From Candidatus Avelusimicrobium pecoris (GTDB taxonomy: Bacteria; Elusimicrobiota; Elusimicrobia; Elusimicrobiales; Elusimicrobiaceae), in contig CACWMG010000001.1 of assembly GCA_902761975.1 (NCBI GenBank), forward strand, positions 26,982 to 90,981: a stretch of 64,000 bases of DNA. The letters are read 5' to 3'. This document shows, piece by piece, positions 1 through 9,161 of this stretch (position 1 is the first letter of the stretch; every line of letters starts with the position of its first letter). The translations under genes and the position numbers were made by a program. Under the pieces are notes generated by a model that was given only the letters and a program-made list of their open reading frames with translations, was not told the DNA's origin and searched no databases.

Positions 1-686
1 CCGAGTTTGAAGGGATTGTCAGCTTGGAAACTTCGCCCAAAGGTTTGATTGAAGTAGTCGTGCGGAACGAAGAAACCAACCAGGTTAAGCAGTACAGCAT
101 TCCGCAAGGCAAACACTTAGTAGTATATGAAGGCGACCACGTAGGCGTAGGCGAAGCCCTTACCGACGGCGCCATTGACCCCCACGACGTGCTGCGCGTG
201 AAGGGCGAAAAAGAAGCACAAGAGTTCCTCTTAAACGCCATCCAAGAAGTGTACCGCTTGCAGGGCGTAACCATCAACGACCGCCATATTGAGGTTATTG
301 TGCGGCAGATGTTAGGGAACGTGAAAATTCTGGATGCGGGAGATACCCACTTCCTTAAAGGAGAAGTTGTCAGCCGCGGCCGCTGGCTGCGTGAAAACGC
401 TAAAATGAAAGCCGAGGGCAAACGCTTGGCTGATGCGGAAACCATCCTTTTAGGTATTAGTAAGGCGTCTATCGCTTCCGAATCGTTTATTTCCGCGGCT
501 TCGTTCCAAGAAACCACCAAGGTTTTGACGGACGCCGCTATTGAAGGCAAGATTGACGAATTGCAAGGCCTCAAAGAAAACGTAATCGTAGGTCATTTAA
601 TCCCCGCCGGTACGGGTATTTCCGCGCGGCAAATGGCCAAAGAGTTTAACCAAAAACGCAAAGAAACTAAAATAGGAGAGAAGTAA
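1..686 (+). CDS. rpoC: DNA-directed RNA polymerase subunit beta' (C-terminal part)
   Basis: This is the 3' end of the gene for the largest RNA polymerase subunit; the 5' part lies outside the window, and the first full codon is at position 3. The visible ~228 residues cover the end of the protein. They include the segment [22 protein letters not shown] and the [18 protein letters not shown] stretch, both highly typical of the beta' C-terminus (clamp and trigger-loop flank, near the omega contact). The stop codon overlaps the rpsL start as TAATG, so rpoC and rpsL are probably translationally coupled in an rpoBC-rpsL-rpsG-fusA operon. Identification is certain; only the fragment length limits it. 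Confidence 0.97.
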   Translation, partial: EFEGIVSLETSPKGLIEVVVRNEETNQVKQYSIPQGKHLVVYEGDHVGVGEALTDGAIDPHDVLRVKGEKEAQEFLLNAIQEVYRLQGVTINDRHIEVIVRQMLGNVKILDAGDTHFLKGEVVSRGRWLRENAKMKAEGKRLADAETILLGISKASIASESFISAASFQETTKVLTDAAIEGKIDELQGLKENVIVGHLIPAGTGISARQMAKEFNQKRKETKIGEK

Positions 687-1066
687 TGCCAACAGTAAAC
701 CAATTAGTAAAATACGGCCGGGCAAAAGAACAAAACAGAACTAAATCGCCCGCGTTGCAAGCCTGCCCCCAACGGCGCGGTGTTTGCACCCGTGTTTACA
801 CCACCACCCCTAAAAAACCGAACTCTGCTCTACGCAAAGTAGCCCGTGTGAAGCTGACTTCCAAAATGGAAGTAACCGCTTACATCCCGGGTGTGGGGCA
901 CAACTTGCAGGAACACTCCATCGTGCTCGTGCGCGGTGGCCGTGTGAAAGACTTGCCGGGTGTGCGTTATCACATCATCCGCGGCGCGTTAGACGCTGCC
1001 GGTGTAGAAAACAGAAAGCAGGGCCGCTCGCTTTACGGCGTAAAACGCCCCAAAGCTGGTAAATAA
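686..1066 (+). CDS. rpsL: 30S ribosomal protein uS12
   Basis: Decoding-centre protein of the small subunit, 126 residues, the normal bacterial length. The [11 protein letters not shown] motif lies at residues 41-51 and the [13 protein letters not shown] motif at about 84-96. The lysines K43, K44 and K88 correspond to the positions where streptomycin-resistance changes map in other bacteria, and all are in the sensitive (lysine) state. D89 is the site methylthiolated by RimO where that enzyme exists. The ATG overlaps the rpoC stop, and rpsG follows after 24 nt. Confidence 0.98.
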   Translation: MPTVNQLVKYGRAKEQNRTKSPALQACPQRRGVCTRVYTTTPKKPNSALRKVARVKLTSKMEVTAYIPGVGHNLQEHSIVLVRGGRVKDLPGVRYHIIRGALDAAGVENRKQGRSLYGVKRPKAGK

Positions 1067-1090
1067 TTTTTAGGAGTGAGATAAAAGAAT

Positions 1091-1570
1091 ATGCCGAGAA
1101 AAGGTTTAAGACCCAGAGACAGAAGACCGCAACCCGCGCCGGATTATAAATATAATTCCGTGCTCGTGGCCCGGTTTATTAACAAATTAAATTTTGAAGG
1201 CAAAACCGCCACCGCCGCCAAAATCTTGGACGACGCCATGGATATTATTGCCGAAAAAACCAAAGAAAACGCCTTAGACGTTTTCACCAAATGTATTGAA
1301 AACGTACGCCCCTTGGTGGAAGTAAAAGCCCGCCGCGTGGGGGGTGCTAACTACCAAGTACCTACCGAGGTAAAACCCTTGCGCAGCACTACGCTGGCCA
1401 TGCGCTGGCTGATTGGTGCCGCCCAAAGCCGCAAAGGCCGCCCCATGGCTGAAAAATTAGCCGAAGAAATCATCTTGGGCGCCAAGAAAGAAGGTACCGC
1501 GTTTAAAAAACGTGAAGATGTGCACCGCATGGCCGAGGCCAACCGCGCGTTTGCCCATTTTAAATGGTAA
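1091..1570 (+). CDS. rpsG: 30S ribosomal protein uS7
   Basis: Primary 16S rRNA-binding protein that nucleates assembly of the 30S head, 159 residues. The N-terminus [15 protein letters not shown] and the signature [17 protein letters not shown] (about residues 78-94) are typical. A TAGGAGTGAG ribosome-binding site precedes the ATG. It sits between rpsL and fusA, the standard str order. In E. coli this protein represses the str operon; no equivalent RNA site was recognised here. Confidence 0.98.
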   Translation: MPRKGLRPRDRRPQPAPDYKYNSVLVARFINKLNFEGKTATAAKILDDAMDIIAEKTKENALDVFTKCIENVRPLVEVKARRVGGANYQVPTEVKPLRSTTLAMRWLIGAAQSRKGRPMAEKLAEEIILGAKKEGTAFKKREDVHRMAEANRAFAHFKW

Positions 1571-1587
1571 GCTAGGAACTCAAATCT

Positions 1588-3690
1588 ATGGCTGAATTTA
1601 AAACCTATCCGTTAGATAAAATCCGCAATATCGGTATTATCGCGCACATTGACGCGGGTAAGACCACCACTTCCGAACGTATTTTGTATTATACCGGTAA
1701 AGTGCACAAAATCGGCGAAACGCACGACGGTGCGTCCGTAACCGACTGGATGGAACAGGAACGTGAACGCGGTATTACCATTACCTCCGCGGCCATTTAC
1801 TGCGTGTGGAAAGATTGCCAATTAAACATTATTGACACTCCCGGACACGTGGACTTTACGGCCGAAGTAGAACGCTCCTTGCGCGTGTTAGACGGCGCTG
1901 TATGCTGCTTTGACGGTGTACAGGGCGTAGAACCGCAATCCGAAACCGTGTGGCGCCAGGCCGATAAATACCACGTACCGCGAATTGCCTACATTAACAA
2001 AATGGATCGCATTGGCGCGGACTTTATCCGCTCGGCCAACTCCATTAAAGAAAAATTGGGCGGTAACGCCTGCCCGATCCAGTTGCCTATCGGCGCCGAA
2101 GACAAGTTTGTCGGCGTGATTGACCTGGTAAAAATGAAAGGCATTATTTGGGACGGCGACCACAACGGGGCCACGTTTAACGAAGTGGACATCCCGGCTG
2201 AATCGGTGGAGCTGGCCAACCAATACCGCAACGAAATGTTGGAAAAACTGGCGGACTTTGATGAAAACATCATGGAACGCTACTTAAACGGCGAAACCAA
2301 TTTTACCGTAGAAGAAATTAAAAAAGCTATCCGCAAAGGTACACTAACGGGTAAATTCTTCCCTGTTATTTGCGGTTCTTCTTACAAAAACAAAGGCGTA
2401 CAGCCCTTGTTGGATTGTGTGAACGACTATCTACCCTCTCCTGTAGATGTGCCGGCCGTCAAAGGCACCAACCCCAACACCGGTGCTGAAGAATTCCGCA
2501 AACCGTCCAACAGCGAACCGTTCTGCGGGCTGATCTTCAAAGTACAGACCGACCCCTTTGTAGGGAAACTGAGCTTCTTCCGTATTTATTCCGGTACGAT
2601 TAAAGCCGGGGACGCGGTTTACTTCCCGGGCAAAAACGCTACCGAACGCTTTGGCCGTATGATGCGTATGATGGCCGATAAACGCGAAGAAGTAAAAGAA
2701 CTTTCCGCCGGGGAAATTGCCGCTACCGTGGCTATTAAAAACTCCCGCGTGGGGCAGACTATCTGCTCGCCGGATCACCCGATTGTGCTGGAAAGCATTA
2801 CCTTCCCGGAACCGGTAATTTCCATTGCCGTAGAGCCGAAATCTAAAGCCGACGAAGAAAAAATGTCCAACGCCTTGGCGCGCCTCGCGGAAGAAGACCA
2901 AACCTTCCGCGTCCGCACCGACGAAGAAACCGGCCAAACCGTTATCAGCGGTATGGGCGAACTTCACTTGGATATTATCGTTGACCGTATGAAACGCGAA
3001 TTTAACGTCCAAGCCAATGTAGGCGCGCCGCAAGTAGCCTACCGCGAAACCATCACCAAGACCGTGGAACAAGAAACCAAGTTCGTACGTCAGTCCGGTG
3101 GTCGCGGGCAATATGGGCACGTATTCTTGCGCTTAGAGCCGCAGGAAAAAGGCAAGGGCTTTGAGTTTGTCAACGAAATCACCCAGGGCCGTATTCCTAA
3201 AGAATATATCCCGGCGATTGAAAAAGGTTGCCGCGAAGCCTTGGACAGCGGTGCCTTGGCCGGGTATCCCTTGGTGGACCTCAAAGTAGCCGTATTTGAC
3301 GGTTCGTTCCACGAGGTAGACTCCTCCGAAATGGCCTTCAAAATTGCCGCCTCTATGGCTCTCAAAGATGGGGCTAAAAAAGCCAACCCCGTCATCTTGG
3401 AACCGATTATGAAAGTGGAAGTAGTCGCTCCGGAAGCCAACCTCGGGGATATTATCGGGGATTTGAGCAGCCGCCGCGGCCAAATCGGCGAGATGGGTGT
3501 ACGCGGTAACGTACGCTACGTGCGTGCCGAAGTACCGCTGGCTGAAATGTTCGGGTATGCCACCAACGTGCGCTCCTTGTCTCAAGGCCGCGCCTCGTTT
3601 ACGATGGAACCGAGCCACTACGCGGAAGTGCCTGCCAACGTCGCTAAAGCGATTGTGGAAAAACGCACCGCCGCTAAAGCAGCCGCGTAA
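1588..3690 (+). CDS. fusA: Translation elongation factor G
   Basis: GTPase that drives translocation of tRNA and mRNA on the ribosome, 700 residues, full length. The G1 loop AHIDAGKTT is at residues 19-27, followed by the switch I segment RGITIT, DTPGH (G3) and NKMD (G4). Later domains show the EF-G signature [10 protein letters not shown] and the domain IV region [13 protein letters not shown]. This is the last gene of the str operon; the usual tuf gene does not follow, and a strong terminator lies 29 nt downstream. Confidence 0.98.
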   Translation: MAEFKTYPLDKIRNIGIIAHIDAGKTTTSERILYYTGKVHKIGETHDGASVTDWMEQERERGITITSAAIYCVWKDCQLNIIDTPGHVDFTAEVERSLRVLDGAVCCFDGVQGVEPQSETVWRQADKYHVPRIAYINKMDRIGADFIRSANSIKEKLGGNACPIQLPIGAEDKFVGVIDLVKMKGIIWDGDHNGATFNEVDIPAESVELANQYRNEMLEKLADFDENIMERYLNGETNFTVEEIKKAIRKGTLTGKFFPVICGSSYKNKGVQPLLDCVNDYLPSPVDVPAVKGTNPNTGAEEFRKPSNSEPFCGLIFKVQTDPFVGKLSFFRIYSGTIKAGDAVYFPGKNATERFGRMMRMMADKREEVKELSAGEIAATVAIKNSRVGQTICSPDHPIVLESITFPEPVISIAVEPKSKADEEKMSNALARLAEEDQTFRVRTDEETGQTVISGMGELHLDIIVDRMKREFNVQANVGAPQVAYRETITKTVEQETKFVRQSGGRGQYGHVFLRLEPQEKGKGFEFVNEITQGRIPKEYIPAIEKGCREALDSGALAGYPLVDLKVAVFDGSFHEVDSSEMAFKIAASMALKDGAKKANPVILEPIMKVEVVAPEANLGDIIGDLSSRRGQIGEMGVRGNVRYVRAEVPLAEMFGYATNVRSLSQGRASFTMEPSHYAEVPANVAKAIVEKRTAAKAAA

Positions 3691-3718
3691 GCAAAATAGT
3701 TTCAAAGTAGTAGAATTA

Positions 3719-3743
3719 GACCCCCGAAAACGGGGGTCTTTTT
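3719..3743 (+). terminator. Rho-independent terminator after fusA
   Basis: The sequence GACCCCCGAAAACGGGGGTC forms a seven-pair GC-rich stem with a GAAAA-type loop and is followed by TTTTT. It ends the rpoBC-rpsL-rpsG-fusA transcript. The converging prepilin gene on the other strand ends 27 nt further on. Confidence 0.9.
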
Positions 3744-3769
3744 AATGGGTTTATTTTTTCTTTGTAAAT

Positions 3770-4405
3770 TTATTCAGCTCTGTATTCCCACCCTTGATTG
3801 ATTAAAGACTTGCAAATTTCCCGTCCGTTATCCGTATACCCTGTACAAACTTTTTCCGGGGTTTCGTTGCCGCAAACGTGGGGATAGTCTTTCCATAAAT
3901 CATAAATACACTTTTCCTCTGAGCAGTTCCCATCACAACGGCATGCATATTGTCCACAACCATCATCAAAAGCATAATAAAAGTTTTTTGTATAAAAGAA
4001 TAAGTTGTATTTCCAAATGCCTCCTGTTAAATCAACATCCCACAAATTATGATTGGTGTAGTAACTTTCCCCAGTATCTCCTTGTTCCAACCATAACATG
4101 TTGAAGTTCTTTTCCACAATATTCATATTAGACAATGCCTCTGCTAGTCTGCTCTTCTCCACTGCCTTTTGATACTGTGGCACCGCCACCGCCGCCAATA
4201 TGCCGATAATTAGCACCACGACCAACAGCTCAATGAGGGTAAAACCGCAAGCCGTTTTCTTCCCCCCTAGTGTGGGGGAAGTGGCACACAGTGCCAATGG
4301 GGGGTTATCCAATAAGGTTTCCTTATTTACAACCCCCTTACCCCCTTTCAGGGTACTTTCCCCACAAGGGGGACAGGTTACAATATTTACTCGTTTTTTC
4401 ATCAT
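3770..4405 (-). CDS. Type IV prepilin (pilin 1) with 54-residue leader
   Basis: Prepilin-like protein of 211 residues. The N-terminal methylation motif [19 protein letters not shown] is present, with E5 and the predicted prepilin peptidase cut between G54 and F55. After cleavage the N-terminal helix would anchor it in the inner membrane and pack it into a pilus or pseudopilus. The C-terminal globular part is cysteine-rich and unlike the other pilins here, so its role cannot be told. The leader is abnormally long because a ~117-bp repeat (4259-4375) is inserted in frame and translated. AAGGAG lies eight bases before the ATG. A structured element (4432-4637) and its own promoter lie upstream. 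It interrupts the usual str/S10 ribosomal junction. Confidence 0.88.
   Translation of the reverse strand: MMKKRVNIVTCPPCGESTLKGGKGVVNKETLLDNPPLALCATSPTLGGKKTACGFTLIELLVVVLIIGILAAVAVPQYQKAVEKSRLAEALSNMNIVEKNFNMLWLEQGDTGESYYTNHNLWDVDLTGGIWKYNLFFYTKNFYYAFDDGCGQYACRCDGNCSEEKCIYDLWKDYPHVCGNETPEKVCTGYTDNGREICKSLINQGWEYRAE
4259..4375 (-). repeat. ~118-bp repeat R, copy 1 (inside pilin 1 leader)
   Basis: In the pilin direction this runs from TGTCCCCCTTGTGGGGAAA to a CTTCCCCC...GGGGGGAAG end. The ends are GC-rich inverted repeats, and two related copies are at 33923-34041 (between genes) and 45810-45927 (inside another pilin leader). All three are 117-119 bp. No transposase is encoded, so it resembles a miniature, non-autonomous repeat. 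Here it is fully open in the pilin frame and supplies about 39 leader residues. Confidence 0.75.
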
Positions 4406-4431
4406 TTTGTTTTCTCCTTATTTTCTGTTTA

Positions 4432-4637
4432 AGGAGCCAACAAAAACGGTTGTTCCCTTGAGCCAGAGCAAGTGCCTCAAAAAAACAGCCGTAGTCTACC
4501 GTATAAAACGATATACATTGGACGCAAAACAACAGGATTCGAAGGCCTGTTGTTCTGTGTCTGTATAGGCCGTTTTCGGACTTGCTCTGGGGTGTTTTCA
4601 CACCGCCACCGTATGCTGTATACGGTTCCAAAAACAG
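4432..4637 (-). ncRNA. Pilin-leader structured element, copy 1 (upstream of pilin 1)
   Basis: Candidate structured 5' leader RNA, read on the minus strand. It starts with CTGTTTTTGGAA, then hairpin ACCGTAT/ATACGGT, hairpin GGTGT-GAAA-ACACC, and a perfect 11-pair closing stem CCAGAGCAAGT/ACTTGCTCTGG. Inside are GCC/GGC, a long hairpin with CAACAGG/CCTGTTG, the linker CAATGT, hairpin GTATA/TATAC, then GTAGACTACGGCTG. It ends with AACA-ACCGTTTT-TGTT just before the pilin ribosome-binding site. The same order of parts is seen upstream of four other pilins in this window. Function is unknown. Confidence 0.75.
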
Positions 4638-4667
4638 AAAAAAATTTTTAATTTTTACGTCTTTAAG

Positions 4668-4673
4668 AGTATA
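4668..4673 (-). promoter_or_regulatory. Extended -10 promoter of pilin 1
   Basis: On the minus strand TGCTATACT matches an extended -10 (TGnTATAAT-like). No good -35 is visible. Transcription would start about 25 nt before the structured element. Pilins 2 and 3 have the related TGCTATAAT. Confidence 0.5.
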
Positions 4674-4710
4674 GCAAATTTGCGGAAGTTGAGAAAAGTA
4701 AAATCAATTT

Positions 4711-4741
4711 GTTATTCCCGACAAAGAAACGCGGGAATAAC
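4711..4741 (-). terminator. Hairpin downstream of apt-like gene
   Basis: GTTATTCCCG pairs with CGGGAATAAC around an 11-nt loop. It lies 25 nt beyond the stop of the apt-like gene (minus strand), but no run of T follows. It may therefore be a weak terminator or a stray member of the palindrome family rather than an intrinsic terminator. Confidence 0.4.
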
Positions 4742-4765
4742 GGTTAATAGACAACGACCAAAAAC

Positions 4766-5302
4766 CTAAATCACTTCTTGGGTGGGGATGTTTTTCAGGG
4801 CCGGGGTGTTTTCCCGGATGCCCTTGAGTGCTTTCACCGCTGTTACGTGCAAGGCAAGCAAGATTTTTTTATTCTTCTTTTCCAGTGCCTCTTTAATGCC
4901 CGCTAGCGTTTGCCCGGTAGCAAAAATATCGTCAATGTAAATATAGTGGGAGTACTTGGCTAATAGGTCGCCGTCAATTTCCATATCATAATCATCATAT
5001 TCGTTGGTAATATGGAATACATAAGGCTTGTTGGGGATTTTCCCTTTTTTGCGCGCCAACAACAGCGGCAAACCCAGTTTATAGGCCACCGGCGCCCCAA
5101 ACAAAAATCCGCGCGCTTGTGGCGTGATAATGGCCGCTGTTTTAAGTGTAGCGGCCGGGATATTCTCCGTTACCAGGGCGCAGAGCTTATCAATGGCGGC
5201 CCGGAAACAGTCCGGGTCATCTAGCAGGCCGTTAATGTCAATAAAATTAACGCCCCGGATGGGGAAATCCTTTACAATCGTTAAGCCGTAATTGGGTTTC
5301 AT
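4766..5302 (-). CDS. apt: Adenine phosphoribosyltransferase-like protein
   Basis: Type I phosphoribosyltransferase, 178 residues, probably making AMP from adenine and PRPP in purine salvage. The N-terminal KDFPIRGVNFIDI resembles the Apt segment DFP-PGI-F-DI. ARGFLFGAPVAYKLGLPL and RKKGKIP match Apt active-site and dimer regions. The PRPP-binding loop reads YIYIDDIFATGQTLAG, in which GQT replaces the common GGT. Hypoxanthine or xanthine phosphoribosyltransferase is less likely because of the N-terminal signature. It stands alone on the minus strand between fusA and rpsJ, divergent from the S10 operon. Confidence 0.8.
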   Translation of the reverse strand: MKPNYGLTIVKDFPIRGVNFIDINGLLDDPDCFRAAIDKLCALVTENIPAATLKTAAIITPQARGFLFGAPVAYKLGLPLLLARKKGKIPNKPYVFHITNEYDDYDMEIDGDLLAKYSHYIYIDDIFATGQTLAGIKEALEKKNKKILLALHVTAVKALKGIRENTPALKNIPTQEVI

Positions 5303-5393
5303 AAGTACCTTTACAAATCAACCCAATTATTATACAATATAAACAAGGAAAAAAGTGATCTTTTATGTGCAAGGGTGAACGCACTAAAAAAGA

Positions 5394-5423
5394 TTCACAA
5401 ATAACCAAATAATTTGGTATAAT
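5394..5423 (+). promoter_or_regulatory. Promoter of the S10 operon
   Basis: TTCACA (5394-5399) and a perfect TATAAT (5418-5423) are separated by 18 bp, 118 nt before the rpsJ start. The gene on the other side is divergent, so a promoter is needed in this gap. Confidence 0.6.
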
Positions 5424-5442
5424 AATACTAAGTTATTTTTAA

Positions 5443-5499
5443 GGCAGTAATTTCCTAACCCGTCCGACGGAGAAAAGGACAGGTGTGGGATTTTCTGCC
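5443..5499 (+). promoter_or_regulatory. Structured leader of the S10 operon
   Basis: GGCAG (5443-5447) can pair with CTGCC (5495-5499), enclosing CCCGTCC...GGACAGG. The fold lies in the ~105-nt 5' leader of rpsJ. In E. coli the S10 leader is the site of L4 autoregulation. This one does not visibly resemble the E. coli leader, so the function is inferred from position only. Confidence 0.4.
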
Positions 5500-5540
5500 G
5501 ATAAATAATTTGTAGAAAATACTTAAGGAAAAAATTAAAA

Positions 5541-5885
5541 ATGGCAGAAAAAACAGCTAAAAAAGCCAATGTAATTGGCCAAGAAAGAATCCGCATTAAA
5601 CTGCGTTCTTATGACCACCGCATGTTAGATGCTTCCGTTACGCGCATTGTAGAAACCGCGCAAAAAACGGGTGCTATTGTGGCTGGTCCTGTGCTCTTGC
5701 CGGTTCGGATTAAAAAGTACACCGTACTTCGCTCCCCGCATACCGATAAGAAAAGCCGCGAACAGTTTGAAATGCGCATTCATAAACGCTTGATTGACTT
5801 AAAAAGCCCCACCTCTAAAACCGTGGACGAACTAATGAAATTAGATTTGCCCGCCGGTGTAGATGTGGCCATTAAAAGTAACTAA
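5541..5885 (+). CDS. rpsJ: 30S ribosomal protein uS10
   Basis: Small-subunit head protein, also the NusE partner of NusB in antitermination. It has 114 residues, about ten more than E. coli because of the start [15 protein letters not shown]. The core [18 protein letters not shown] and the [28 protein letters not shown] region (split here as [15 protein letters not shown] and KSREQFEMR) are diagnostic. It is the first gene of the S10-spc run and is preceded by its own promoter and AAGGAAAA. Confidence 0.97.
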   Translation: MAEKTAKKANVIGQERIRIKLRSYDHRMLDASVTRIVETAQKTGAIVAGPVLLPVRIKKYTVLRSPHTDKKSREQFEMRIHKRLIDLKSPTSKTVDELMKLDLPAGVDVAIKSN

Positions 5886-5902
5886 GGAAACTGTAAACAC
5901 GT

Positions 5903-6694
5903 ATGACAGAAGAAAATAAACAAGCTGCTGGTGCCCAAGAGGCAACACCTGTTGCTGAACCGGCCAAAGCAGAAACTGTCAAAGAAGCTCCGGCTACGTT
6001 TCGTTTCGTAATCGGCGAGAAAGTGGGCATGACCCAGCTCTTTGATGAAAAAGGCAACCTGCATGGTGTATCCGTTGTAAAAGCGGGCGATTGCAAAGTT
6101 GTGCGTGTCAGAACCCAAGAAAAAGACGGCTACAACGCCGTTTGTGTGGGTTTTGGCGAAGTGAAAGAAAACAAACTGAATAAACCTGAATTAGGCTACT
6201 TCAAAAAAGCCAATGTGGCCCCGGTAAGACACATGAAGGAATGCCGTGTCGCCGACGTGGCTGGCTTTGAAATTGGCCAAGTCATTTCACTTGAAAAAAT
6301 CTTTAAACCTGGCGATTATGTAGACGTGCAGGGCAAAATTAAAGGCCACGGCTTTGCCGGCGGTATGAAACGCCACGGCTTTGCCGGCCAACCGGATTCG
6401 CACGGTCAGTCTGACCGCAGCCGCGCTCCGGGGTCTTTAGGTTCTCGCCGCTCTTTGGGTAAAGTAATTTCCGGTCAACGCATGGCCGGCCATTATGGTA
6501 CCACCACCCATACAGTAGCCAAGATTGAAGTTATTAAGGTAGATAACGAAAACGGACTTTTATTCTTAAAAGGTTCCGTTCCGGGGGCCCGCGGGTCTAT
6601 CGTTTCCGTCTTAGAAACTTCCAAATACAAAAAACACTATGTAGCGCCGCAGCAGAACAAGATCTCTGCTTCTAAGGCCGCTAACAAGAAGTAA
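5903..6694 (+). CDS. rplC: 50S ribosomal protein uL3
   Basis: Large-subunit protein near the peptidyl transferase centre, 263 residues. That is about 50 longer than E. coli L3: residues 1-32 form an Ala/Glu/Lys-rich extension (KQAAGAQEATPVAEPAKAE), and there is a basic C-terminal tail. The L3 core begins at FRFVIGEKVGMTQLF, and the loop with HGFAGGMKRHGFAG and SRAPGSLGSRR is typical. The extension could be a start mis-call, but the only in-frame ATG with a spacing from GGAAACTG is this one. Confidence 0.96.
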   Translation: MTEENKQAAGAQEATPVAEPAKAETVKEAPATFRFVIGEKVGMTQLFDEKGNLHGVSVVKAGDCKVVRVRTQEKDGYNAVCVGFGEVKENKLNKPELGYFKKANVAPVRHMKECRVADVAGFEIGQVISLEKIFKPGDYVDVQGKIKGHGFAGGMKRHGFAGQPDSHGQSDRSRAPGSLGSRRSLGKVISGQRMAGHYGTTTHTVAKIEVIKVDNENGLLFLKGSVPGARGSIVSVLETSKYKKHYVAPQQNKISASKAANKK

Positions 6695-6706
6695 GGACTT
6701 GGACCT

Positions 6707-7339
6707 ATGGAAACAAAAGTTTTAGATTTGAAAGGAAAAGAAAAAGGGACGATTTCCCTGCCGGAATCTTTGTTCGGCGTGAAAGCCAACCCCACTTTCT
6801 TGCACGAAGTCATTACCGCCTTCTTGGCTAACCAAAGAAGCGGTACGGCGGACGTGAAAACCCGCGCGGAAGTATCCGGCACGGGTAAAAAACCGTGGAA
6901 ACAGAAAGGTACCGGCCGTGCCCGTCAAGGGTCTTTGCGTGCCGTACAATTCCGCCACGGGGGTGTTGCGTGGGGTCCTACTCCGCACTCCTACCGCCAG
7001 GACTTACCGGCCGCTAAACGCCGCACTGCGTTAGCGATGGCCTTGTCCACCAAACTCTCCGAAGGCAACATTGTGGTATTGGAATCGTTGAGCTTCAAAG
7101 AGCCCAAAACCAAAGCCTTCGCCGAAGTGTTGGAAACCTTGGCCGCCGGGCGCAAACCGTTGGTGTTGGATAACTTCGCCGACAAAAACGCCCAATTAGC
7201 TTGCCGCAACGTAGCAGGCTTGACCCACATGCAAACGCAAGATATTAACGCGTATGAAGTATTAAACAGCTCCAAAGTGATTTTCACCAAAGACGCTGTG
7301 GATACGCTCACCAAAACGTTTGCTAAGGAGGCCAAATAA
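6707..7339 (+). CDS. rplD: 50S ribosomal protein uL4
   Basis: Lines the peptide exit tunnel with its extended loop, 210 residues. The loop signature GTGKKPWKQKGTGRARQGS (about residues 62-80) is unmistakable. In E. coli L4 also represses the S10 operon. The stop overlaps the rplW start as TAATG, and the GGAGG ribosome-binding site for rplW lies inside the rplD end. Confidence 0.97.
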   Translation: METKVLDLKGKEKGTISLPESLFGVKANPTFLHEVITAFLANQRSGTADVKTRAEVSGTGKKPWKQKGTGRARQGSLRAVQFRHGGVAWGPTPHSYRQDLPAAKRRTALAMALSTKLSEGNIVVLESLSFKEPKTKAFAEVLETLAAGRKPLVLDNFADKNAQLACRNVAGLTHMQTQDINAYEVLNSSKVIFTKDAVDTLTKTFAKEAK

Positions 7340-7635
7340 TGTCCGGCGCTTACGATACCCTTAAAAAGCCCCTCTTAACTGAAAAGAGTTTAATTGAACG
7401 CGATACCCACAACCGCTATGGTTTTATCGTGGGTAAAAACGCGTCCAAAGGCGAAATTAAAACCGCGGTGGAAAAAATCTTCAACGTAACCGTTGTAAAG
7501 ATTAACACCATTTCCGTCACGGGTAAGACCCACCGTATGGGTCGCTTTGAAGGCAAACGCCCCGATTACAAAAAAGCGTTTGTAACTTTGAAAGAAGGCG
7601 ATAAAATCGAAGTGGTAGAAGCCACTGCGAAGTAG
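7339..7635 (+). CDS. rplW: 50S ribosomal protein uL23
   Basis: Protein at the tunnel exit, docking site for trigger factor and SRP, 98 residues. [16 protein letters not shown] at the start and the central [20 protein letters not shown] are typical. It overlaps rplD by one base (TAATG), suggesting translational coupling. Confidence 0.96.
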   Translation: MSGAYDTLKKPLLTEKSLIERDTHNRYGFIVGKNASKGEIKTAVEKIFNVTVVKINTISVTGKTHRMGRFEGKRPDYKKAFVTLKEGDKIEVVEATAK

Positions 7636-7655
7636 AGAAGGAGAAACTACGAACT

Positions 7656-8495
7656 ATGCCTATTAAATCATTTAGACCTTACACCCCCTCTCGCCGCACG
7701 ATCACGGTGTCGGATTATTCCGATATCACCAAGACCGCGCCCGAGAAACGCTTGACCAAGGGTCTGCGCAAAACGGGTGGAAGAAACAATACCGGTATGG
7801 TCATGGTACGCCACATTGGCGGCGGCCACAAACGGGCTTACCGGCAAATTGATTTTAGAAGAGAAAAATACGGCGTACCGGCCAAAGTCGTTTCTGTAGA
7901 ATACGACCCGAACCGCAGCGCGCGCATTTGTCTTTTAAATTACGCCGACGGTGACAAACGCTACATCTTGCAACCCGTAGGCGTACAAGTGGGCGATACG
8001 CTCATGTCCGGCCCGACGGCTGATATTAAAGTGGGTAACTGCCTGGCTTTGAAATATATCCCTGAAGGTACTTTTATCCACGCGATTGAACTAAAAGTCG
8101 GTAAAGGGGCGCAACTGGCTCGCAGTGCGGGTTCCCAAGCGCAACTGATGGCTAAAGAAGCCGGATATGCCCACATTAAAATGCCGTCTGGCGAAATCCG
8201 CTTAGTCCCCAGCGATTGCTGTGCGACCATCGGCCAAGTCGGCAACGTAGACCATGGCAATATCGTTATCGGTAACGCCGGGCGCAACCGCCACTTGGGC
8301 AACCGCCCGACCGTACGCGGTAGCGCAATGAACGCGGTAGATCACCCGATGGGTGGTGGCCGCGGTCATGGTAAAGGCGGCAACATTCCGCGCTCTCCGT
8401 GGAACCAACCGTCCCGCGGTTTGAAGACCCGCTCTACCAAGAAAGCGTTTAGCTGGATGATTGTCAGCGACAGAAGAAAAAACAAGGTTAAATAA
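7656..8495 (+). CDS. rplB: 50S ribosomal protein uL2
   Basis: Core large-subunit protein needed for subunit joining and peptidyl transfer, 279 residues. The start [20 protein letters not shown] and the C-terminal signature [16 protein letters not shown] are diagnostic; the histidine in VDHP corresponds to the functionally important E. coli residue. A GAGAAGGAG ribosome-binding site precedes it. rpsS starts two bases after the stop. Confidence 0.97.
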   Translation: MPIKSFRPYTPSRRTITVSDYSDITKTAPEKRLTKGLRKTGGRNNTGMVMVRHIGGGHKRAYRQIDFRREKYGVPAKVVSVEYDPNRSARICLLNYADGDKRYILQPVGVQVGDTLMSGPTADIKVGNCLALKYIPEGTFIHAIELKVGKGAQLARSAGSQAQLMAKEAGYAHIKMPSGEIRLVPSDCCATIGQVGNVDHGNIVIGNAGRNRHLGNRPTVRGSAMNAVDHPMGGGRGHGKGGNIPRSPWNQPSRGLKTRSTKKAFSWMIVSDRRKNKVK

Positions 8496-8497
8496 GT

Positions 8498-8782
8498 ATG
8501 GGAAGATCAACTAAAAAAGGTCCGTTTGTAGACTTAAACCTGTTGGAAAAAGTTCAAAAAATGAACCAGTCCAACGAAAAGAAACCTATTAAAACATGGG
8601 CAAGAGCGTGCACGATTGTGCCGGAATTTGTGGGCCACACCTTTTTGGTGCACAATGGCCGCAAGTTTCTTCCCATCTACGTTTCCGAACGTATGGTAGG
8701 TTTTAAGCTCGGTGAATTCTCATTCACCCGGTTGTTCAAAGGCCACGGTGGTATTACAAAGGATTCCACCGCCTTGAAATAA
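8498..8782 (+). CDS. rpsS: 30S ribosomal protein uS19
   Basis: Head protein that pairs with S13, 94 residues. [12 protein letters not shown] at the start, then [18 protein letters not shown] and [14 protein letters not shown], are the S19 signatures (normally SRRSTI in place of ARACTI). It lies tightly between rplB and rplV. Confidence 0.96.
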   Translation: MGRSTKKGPFVDLNLLEKVQKMNQSNEKKPIKTWARACTIVPEFVGHTFLVHNGRKFLPIYVSERMVGFKLGEFSFTRLFKGHGGITKDSTALK

Positions 8783-8798
8783 GAGTTGAGGATTTACT

Positions 8799-9158
8799 AT
8801 GGAAGCTTGTGCAAAAGCTAAATTTCAACGCTACGGCAGCCGCCGTGTGAACCTGGTGTTGGACCAAATCCGCGGTAAAAACGTAAAAGCGGCCGAAGAG
8901 GTATTGCCCTTTGTCGCTAAACGCACCGCCGAATTGGTAGCCAAAACCTTACACAGTGCTGCGTCTAACCTGCAAGTCAAAGCTGGTAAAAAGCTGGACT
9001 TCAGCCACGTCTATATTAAAGAGGCGTTTGCGAACTTAGGCCCCAGCGGCCACCTTCGCAGAGTGCAACCCGGCCCGCAAGGCCGCGCGATGCCCTACAA
9101 AAAGAGCATGTGCCATTTAACGGTCATTGTGACCGATGAAAAGAAAGGAGGCCGCTAA
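8799..9158 (+). CDS. rplV: 50S ribosomal protein uL22
   Basis: Tunnel-constriction protein, 119 residues. [20 protein letters not shown] at the start and the tip-loop region [18 protein letters not shown] identify it. The tip loop carries the macrolide-related positions in other bacteria; no insertion is visible here. rpsC follows after three bases. Confidence 0.96.
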   Translation: MEACAKAKFQRYGSRRVNLVLDQIRGKNVKAAEEVLPFVAKRTAELVAKTLHSAASNLQVKAGKKLDFSHVYIKEAFANLGPSGHLRRVQPGPQGRAMPYKKSMCHLTVIVTDEKKGGR

Positions 9159-9161
9159 TTT

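Noticed and set aside
2431..3705. Long open frames antisense to fusA and other ribosomal genes
   Set aside because: They mirror strong coding genes with biased codons, have no ribosome-binding site or recognisable domain, and are typical shadows.
3719..4405. The fusA terminator as a bidirectional terminator for pilin 1
   Set aside because: On the minus strand the stem is not followed by a T-run, only TAATTCTACT.
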